64,000 bases of DNA from NCBI RefSeq assembly GCF_963082655.1, contig NC_081553.1, forward strand, positions 33,273,301-33,337,300, in the 5' to 3' direction. The translations under genes and the position numbers were made by a program. The notes below the pieces were generated by a model. That model was not told where the DNA came from. It ran no database searches and worked only from the letters and a program-made list of their open reading frames with translations. This DNA comes from Stomoxys calcitrans (taxonomy: Eukaryota > Arthropoda > Insecta > Diptera > Muscidae). Of this stretch, positions 57,391 to 64,000 are shown one piece after another. The first letter of the stretch is position 1. Each line of letters starts with the position of its first letter.

Positions 57391-58190
57391 ATAATGGAAA
57401 GATATGCGAGCCAACAACTAGTCGAAATTATTAAAATTTACTACCGAAATTCCGAGTCAGTGGCCTTATCGTTTTCATCGGAAGATCGTCTTCAGCGATG
57501 AGGCTCATTTTTGGCTGAATGGCTGGGTCAATAAGCAAAATATGTGTTATTGGTCAGACAGCAATCCACACACTCTAAGAGTCATCATTGCATATCGAAA
57601 AAATTACAGTTTGGTGCGGTTTATGGGCCGGCGGCGTCATTGGGTCGTACTTCTTCCATGATGATCACGACGGGCACGTTACTGTGAATGGGAATCGATA
57701 ACGTTCAATGATAACAGAAATTTTTTTTCCACAATTGGATGATATGGACTTGGAGGACATGTGGTTGCAACAGGACGGCGCCATAAGCCACACAGCGAAT
57801 GTCACAAAAAATTTATTGGAAATGAAGTTTGGAGAACGTTTTATATCACAAAAGGGTCCAGTCGATTGACCGCCTCGGTCGCCGTTAGACTATTTTCTCA
57901 GGGGCTACGTCAAGTCTATGGACTATGCCAACAAGCCAGCTACGATTGATGAACTTTGTACGACTATTGAACTCGAAATTGCAGCAGCATTGGCCGATTT
58001 AAGCTTGAAAACCGTCGAAAATTTGGTTCAGCATCTGAACTTCTACTAACGTGCCCGTGTAGGCCATGGAAAAGAAATCGAGTTCCATACATCGCATCGT
58101 TATTCAGAAATAAAGAATATCATTGATATCCGCAACCGTTTTCGTCATATTTAAAAACCTTTTTAGGGCTCTTATTGAAAAACCCTGTAT
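57391..58190 (+). pseudogene. Mariner-family transposase pseudogene
   Basis: Starts MERYASQQLVEIIKIYYRNS at 57391. An internal deletion then joins it to the catalytic part near 57465. There FSDEAHFWLNGWVNKQN (second catalytic Asp region) is recognisable across a frame change, followed by VWCGLWAGGVIGSYFF-like, then LQQDGAISHTANVT (third catalytic region) near 57765 and a C-terminal ALADLSLKTVENLVQHL-like tail. Several frameshifts and stops. The right end GAAAAACCCTGTAT is probably a terminal repeat; the left partner was not found. It is a different lineage from the palindromic elements at 12-19 kb. Confidence 0.8.
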
Positions 58191-58199
58191 ATAAAATCA

Positions 58200-60478
58200 T
58201 GATTTTCTTGACATTCTGAGTCGATTCAGCCATTTCCGTTCGTCTGTCTTTCTATCAAACGGATGCTAACTTTCGAAGGAGTAAAGCTAGACGCTTGAAA
58301 TTTTGCACAAATACTTTCAATTAGCACCGGTCAGTTGAGATTGCAATGGGCCATATCGATCCATGTTTTGTTATAGCTGCCATATAAACCAATCTCAGAT
58401 CTTGACTTCTTGAGCCTATAGAGGGCGCAATTTTTATCCGATTTGGTTGAAATTTTGCATGGGATGTTTTGTTCTGACTTCCAAAAACTGTGTCAAGAAT
58501 GGTTAAAATTGGTTCATAACCTGATATAGGTGCTATATAAGCCGATCTCGGATCTTGACTTCTTGAGCCTCTAGAGGGTGCAAATACTATAGATCTCGGA
58601 TCTTGACTTCTTGAGGCGCTAGAAGGCGCAATTACTATCCGATTTGGCTGAATTATGCCATGAAGTGTTTTTTTTAACTTCCAACAACTGTACCAAGGAT
58701 GGTTCAAATCGGTTCATAACCTGATATATTGTAGCTCCCATATAAAGCGATGTCGGCTCTTGATTTCTTGAGCCGCTAAAGGGCGCAATTATTATATGAT
58801 TTGGCTGAAATTTGGGATGAAGTGTTTTTTTTACCTTCCAACAACTGTGTCAAGTATGGTTCAAATCGTTTCATAACCTGATATAGTTCCCATATAAAGC
58901 AATCTCGGAGCTTGGCTTCTTGAGCCTCTAGAGGGCGCAATTACTATACGATTTGGTTGAAATTTGGCATGAAGTGCTTTGCTTCAACTTCCAATAACTT
59001 TGCCAAGTATGGTTCAAATCGGTTCATAACCTGATATAGCTCCCATATAAAAACGATCACAGATCTTGATATCTTCAGCCGCTAGAGGGCGCGATTGCTA
59101 TACGATTTGGCTGGAATTTGGCATGCAGTGTTTTGTTTTAACTTGGAACAACTGTGTCAAGTATGGTTTAAATCGGTTCCTTACCTGATATAGTTCCCAT
59201 ATAAAGCAATCGCGGAGCTTGGCTTCTTGAGCCTCTAGATGGCGCAATTATTATCCGATTTGGCTGAATTTTGCCATGAAGCATTTTGTTCTAACTTAAA
59301 GCGATGTCTGCTCTTGACTTCTTGATTTGGCTGAATTTTGCCATGAAGTGTTTTGTTTTAACTTAAAGCGATGTCGGCTCTTGACTTCTTGAGCCGCTAG
59401 AGGGCGCAATTATTATTCGATTTGGCTGAAATTTGTTTTGTTTTAACTTAAAGCGATGTCGGCTCTTGACTTCTTGAGACGCCATAGGGCGCAATTTTTG
59501 TCCAATTTGGCTGAAATTTGGGATTAAGTGTTTTTTTTTACCTTCCAACAACTTTGTCGTTTCCTAAACTGATATAGTTCCCATATAAAGCAATTTCGGA
59601 GCTTGCCTTTTTGAGCCTCTAGAGGGCGTAATTACTATACGATTTGGTTGAAATTTGGCATGAGGTGCTTTCAACTTCCAATGACTTTGCACAGTATGGT
59701 TTAAATCGGTTCATAACCTGATATAGCTCCCAAATAAAAACGATCACAGATCTTGATATCTTCAGCCGCTAGAGGGCGCAATTACTATACGATTTGGCTG
59801 GAATTTGGCATGCAGTGTTTTGTTTTAATTTGGAACATTTGTGCCAAGTGTGGTTCAAATCGGTTCCTTACCTGACATAGCTCCCATATAAAGCGATGTC
59901 GGCTCTTGGCTTCTTGAGCCTCTAGAGGGCGCAATTACTATACGATTTGGTTGAAATTTAGCATGAGGTGCTTTCAACTTCCAATAACTTTATGGTTCAA
60001 ATCGGTTCATAAACCTATCTCGGGCCGCTAGAGGGCGCAATATTATACGATTTGGCATGAAGTGTTTTGTTTTAACTTCCAACAACTGCGCCAAGTATGG
60101 TCAAAATCGGTTCCTAACCTGATATAAACCTATCTTGGATCTTGACTTCCTGAGCCGCTAGAGGGCGCAATTATTATACGATTTGGCTTAAATTTGGTAT
60201 TTGGTTCCTAACCTGATATAAAGCGATATCGGAGCTTGGCTTCTTGAGCCTTTAGAGGGCGCAATTATTATCCGATTTGTCTGAAATTTGGCATGAAGTG
60301 TTTTGTTTTGACTTCCAACAACTGAGTCAAGTATGGTACGAATCGGTTCATAACCTTATATATCTTCCATATAAACAGGTCTTCCAATTTTAATTCTTGA
60401 GCCACTAAAAAGCGCAATTCTTATCCGATTTAGCTGATATTTCGCACAAAGAATTCCACTTTAGTCTCCAACAGGCAA
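58200..60478 (-). mobile_element. Family B element (B5), long array without head
   Basis: Tail block near 58220 (CCGTTCGTCTGTC), then some fourteen units of about 155 bp, several shortened, each with GAGGGCGCAATTACTATACG or similar. It runs to the mariner fragment at 60480. The head palindrome is absent. Confidence 0.7.
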
Positions 60479-60479
60479 A

Positions 60480-60800
60480 TTAAGTGTTGCCCCAATTCTC
60501 ACCCATTATCCTTTGCTTGCCTATAAATAGATATCGGCCAAAGAACTTTTCGATGACTCTGCCACACATTTCAGCCGAAACGGTTGCTAATTCCAGTTCA
60601 ATGTTGGCTCTGAGCTCTTCCAACGTCGTCGGATTGTTGGCATAGTTCAATGACTTGACGTAGACCCAAAGAAAGTAGGCTGCCAATTGACTGAGCCATT
60701 TCTTGCTCATTCACTGTAAGGTGAAGATTGGCATTGTCGACGAAGAACTACGACCCAATGACGCCGTCGACATGCAGACCGCACCAAACAGTTATTATTA
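60480..60800 (-). pseudogene. Mariner-family transposase fragment
   Basis: Minus strand: a VWCGLHVDGVIGS-like piece near 60790-60750, then after a deletion the C-terminus AAYFLWVYVKSLNYANNPTT, LEELRANIELELATVSAEMC (60690-60560). The catalytic C-terminal region between them is gone. Confidence 0.75.
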
Positions 60801-61688
60801 TTGATGAAGTGTTGATTCGTGAAGCACATATGGATTTTCCTCATTGCTGGCCTTCATTGAGTCGTTTCTTTTTTTTATTTATTTTTCCACCCATAAAAAA
60901 ATTCTTCCACTGTGCTTGATACCACCCGTTGCCTAGCCAAGTGTTGGCCATTCCTTAATAGCCTCTTTAATAGCTAAAAAAAAAACAAAAACGGTAGAAA
61001 CCAAAGTAAACCAAACCATACTCATTGGCAGGAGTAACATAAAAATATATGGTGTGTGAGAAAAAGGAGCTGTATTTTTCTTAGAGCCAAACATATTTTG
61101 TTCCCCCCCTCCCCCCGAATGAAGACGCCATAAATTGCAACAAATTCTTCTTCAACGCACATATTCGTGTGTAGTAAGGATGAATGGTCGTGGTGTGATT
61201 TCCTTCATTTACACCGAGTCCACTATTTGTGGTCACTTTTGGAACAGATCCGCCATGATATAAGGATTTGGAATGGCATGTATGGTCGATTGGCCGTCTG
61301 GTTTGTTCGATTGTACATCGTCTTCACATAGTGCGGACATAGTGCGAAAAACACGCAATCTTGTTGAAAGTAATTGGTTAATTATGTTACATGCAATTCC
61401 ATCCTAAACATTTGTTGCCGCATGGTCATAGTCGTAAATTAAAAAAGGACTTTTAATGGACTACACAAATGAGGCATAACGAGTGATGTGATTCATTTTG
61501 GGTCAACAACAAATATAAAGTGTACGATCGGTAGTGAGAGAATGGTAGACTATTTATCAGTTTTTACATGACTAGGGACACTTGGGTAAATGGTGGAACT
61601 GAAAGCTTTTAAAATTGAGAAGATATAAAGATTTTCGTTTTTTTATAGAAAAAAATTTTTGGGTCATATTATTTATATTTATTTATAA
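60801..61688. other. Non-repeat stretch, nothing assigned
   Basis: No exon, repeat or element recognised. A C run lies near 61105. Confidence 0.4.
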
Positions 61689-61689
61689 A

Positions 61690-62735
61690 CAAGTAAAATT
61701 GTGCTAAGTTCGGCAGGGCCGAATCTTATATACCCTCCACCATGGATCGCATTTGTCGAGCTCTTTCCACGGTATCTCTTTTTAGACAAGCAAAGGATAA
61801 AAGAATATTGAATATTGGACTTAAGGGACTGAAGAAGTAAAATAGAGAGACCGGTTTATAGGGGAGCTGTATTAGGCTATAAACCGATTCATGCCATATT
61901 CGACTCGTATGTTAAAGGTTATGGTAGAAGCCGTTGTACAAAATTTCAGCCAAATCGGATAATAATTGCGTCCTCTAGTGGCTCAAGAAGTCCAGATCCC
62001 AGATCGGTTTATATGGCAGCTATATCAGGTTATGGACCGATTTGAACTATTCTTAACACAGTTGTTGGAAGTCATAACAAAACACCTCATGCAAAATTTC
62101 AGCCAAGTCGGATAATAATTGCTCCCTGTAGAGGCTCAAGAAGTCAAGATCCTAGATCGGTTTATATGGCAGCTATATCAGGTTATAGACCCATTTGAAC
62201 TATTCTTAACACAGTTGTTGGAAGTCATAACAAAACACCTCATGCAAAATTTCAGCCAAGTCGGATAATAATTGCTCCCTCTAGAGGCTAAAGAAGTCAA
62301 GACCCCAGATCGGTTCATATGACAGCTATATCAGGTTATAGACCGATTTGATCTATTCTTAACACAGTTGTTGGATGTCATTACAAAACACATCGTGCAA
62401 AATTTCAGCCAAATCGGATAGGAATTGCGCACTCTAGACGCTTAGTAAGTCAAGACCCCAGACCGGTTTATATGACAGCTATATGAGGTCATGGACCGAT
62501 TTCAATCCTACTCAGCACAGTTGTTGGAAGTCATAATAAAATACCTCATGCAAAATTTTCAGCCAAATCGGATAAGAATTGTGCCCTCTAATGGATCAAG
62601 AAGTCAAGATCCCCGATCGGTTTATATGGCAGCTATATCAAAACGTGGACCGATATAGCCCATTTGCAATCCCAACCGACCTACACTAATAAGAAGTATT
62701 CTTGCAAAATTTCAAGCGGCTAGCTTTGTTCTTTC
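61690..62735 (+). mobile_element. Family B element (B6), tail cut by a LINE
   Basis: Head AAGTAAAATTGTGCTAAG, TTCGGCAGGGCCGAA, TATACCCTCCACCATGG. Five to six units. It ends at CTAGCTTTGTTCTTTCG, where LINE copy C starts, so the GGTGGAGGG tail arm is missing. Confidence 0.75.
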
Positions 62736-62737
62736 GA

Positions 62738-64000
62738 AATGGTTCCAGACGGCAATACTAGGGTTCCTTCAGTCCAACACTATGCCGCTGGCGGCATTGC
62801 CTCGCACTCAAAGTCAAGTGTTGTTTTAGGTATCCGATCGAAAACCTCTTCGCGTCCTTCCAGGTTTCCTACCGTTGCCTCGATTATACCGCAATGGTAT
62901 GAGCTGCTCCCATTCTCAATCCATTCTCCCAACGCCTTAAGTCTCATAGCCGCAGTGGCTGCCTCACACTTAATCTGTATGTTAATGGGTCGGATATTTA
63001 GAATAGTCTCCAGTGTGAGGTAACCTGCCAGAGGTCACCGTAGCGCAGAGTTTAGCATATCCGCTTATGACGCTGAACGCCTAGGTTCGAATCCTGGCGA
63101 GACCATCGGAAAAAAAAAATTCAGCGGTGGTTTTCCTCACCTAATGCTGGCAACATTTGTGAGGTACTATGCCATGTAAAACTTCTCTCCAAAGAGGTGT
63201 GGCACTGCGGCACGCCGTTTGGACTTGGATATAAAGGGGAGGCCCCTTATCATTGAGCTTAAACTTGAATCGGACTGCACTCATTGATATGTGAGAAGTT
63301 TGCCCCTGTTTCTTAGTGGAATGTTTATGGGCAACATTTACTTTATTTGCCCTAGTGGGCGTGGTCCTCATCGCTCCGCCTATGCCAAGACAACATGTTC
63401 TCTGAATTTGTTGTATGCTCCTTAAGTTGCACTTTTTCTCCATAGCAGTCCTCCAAACTACTGAGGCGTAAGTAAGTATTGGTCTAATCACACTCCTGTA
63501 GAGCCAGTGGACTATCCTAGGATTCAGGCCCCATTTCGAGCTTACGGTCCGTCTACATAGTGTCTAACATCTGTGAGCCTTCTCAGTACGCTCCTGAATG
63601 TGACACTTCCAATTCAGTTTCCTATCCAAGATCACTCCTAAGTATTTGACCTTGTCAGATATCGAAATCATTTTATTGAGGAAAGGTGGAGCGTCAATTT
63701 GGCCCACCTTTGTCTTCCTCGTGAACAGGCATATTTCTGTCTTCTCTAGGTTAACATGGAGACCCCTGGGTCTAGCCTAGTCATTTGCCATATGCAAGAC
63801 CTTTGCGGCATTTGCTGCATAGCTGGTTCGGATCCTTACCCGTAAAATGTATTATAACATCATCTGCATAGCAGACGGGTTCAAATCCCTCCTCGATCAG
63901 CATCCATAATAAGTTATTTATGGTGGTCACCCAAAGGAGTGGCTATAAAATGCCCCACTTAGGGTGCCCTGTGCCACTTTCTTCCTTATATTTATGTCAT
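62738..64000 (-). mobile_element. R1/I-like LINE copy C, runs off the window
   Basis: The minus strand enters at the right edge in the RT. SADDVIIHFTG-like sequence replaces YADD-type sequence near 63860; SDKVKYLGVILD follows near 63650; then a thumb with MIRPILTYASVVWRTAMEKK (63490). SINE1 follows at 63031-63338, then the linker to RNase H, ending at 62738. RNase H and the 3' end are missing. Confidence 0.8.
63031..63338 (+). mobile_element. SINE1 inside LINE copy C
   Basis: Head GAGGTCACCGTAGCGCAGAG, perfect B box GGTTCGAATCC, body to TGTTTATGGGCAAC. Same LINE junctions as at 54454-54764 on both sides. Confidence 0.9.

Noticed and set aside
63034..63105. tRNA gene suggested by A and B boxes
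   Set aside because: The same tRNA-like head recurs fused to a common non-tRNA body and with target duplications. It is a SINE head. The fold lacks convincing intact arms by eye.

Overview
The window looks like nuclear DNA from a calyptrate (house-fly-like) dipteran. Exons are separated by GT...AG introns with short dipteran-type splice signals, genes end in AATAAA signals, and most of the remaining sequence is interspersed and nested transposable-element DNA. There are no bacterial operons, CRISPR arrays or intact viral genes. The species cannot be named from the sequence alone.

Only three host protein-coding genes are supported, all in the first 16 kb. (1) The first two coding exons of the mitochondrial pyruvate dehydrogenase E1 beta subunit lie on the minus strand (4239 down to 3343); the rest lies beyond the left edge. 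(2) A two-exon THAP-type zinc-finger protein lies on the plus strand (6264-8660); its 1.4-kb intron is filled with SINE and LINE pieces. (3) A two-exon Nudix hydrolase of the NUDT14 (UDP-sugar pyrophosphatase) type lies on the plus strand (14950-15685). The three genes show no functional link beyond position.

From about 16 kb to the right edge I see no host gene. Layout: 16.7-22.5 kb, LOA-like and other LINE fragments, a tRNA-derived SINE (SINE1), a palindromic mariner derivative and a divergent array element; 23.4-32 kb, elements of two abundant families, A and B, each with a palindromic end and a core of about 150-bp tandem units; 32-34.2 kb, an R1/I-like LINE interrupted by SINE1 and a 124-bp tandem array; 35-38.4 kb, more A/B elements and a CR1/Jockey-like LINE end; 40.3-45.5 kb, a Helitron-like element holding at least four nested insertions; 46.5-48 kb, a B element with a SINE; 48.05-51.64 kb, a 3.6-kb minisatellite with a 31-bp unit; 53.2-56.5 kb, the longest R1/I-like LINE copy, again with SINE1 inside; 57-62.7 kb, decayed mariner transposases and B elements; 62.7-64 kb, a third LINE copy with SINE1 at the same internal site.

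The strongest unusual signals are: SINE1 fixed at one internal site in three LINE copies; families A and B, whose two ends appear to covary so that they stay complementary and which carry a terminal hairpin, suggesting a Helentron/HINE-like transposition mode; the Helitron-like shell with nested insertions; exact empty-site and filled-site comparisons within the window; and the 31-bp minisatellite. All boundaries and copy counts were read by eye.
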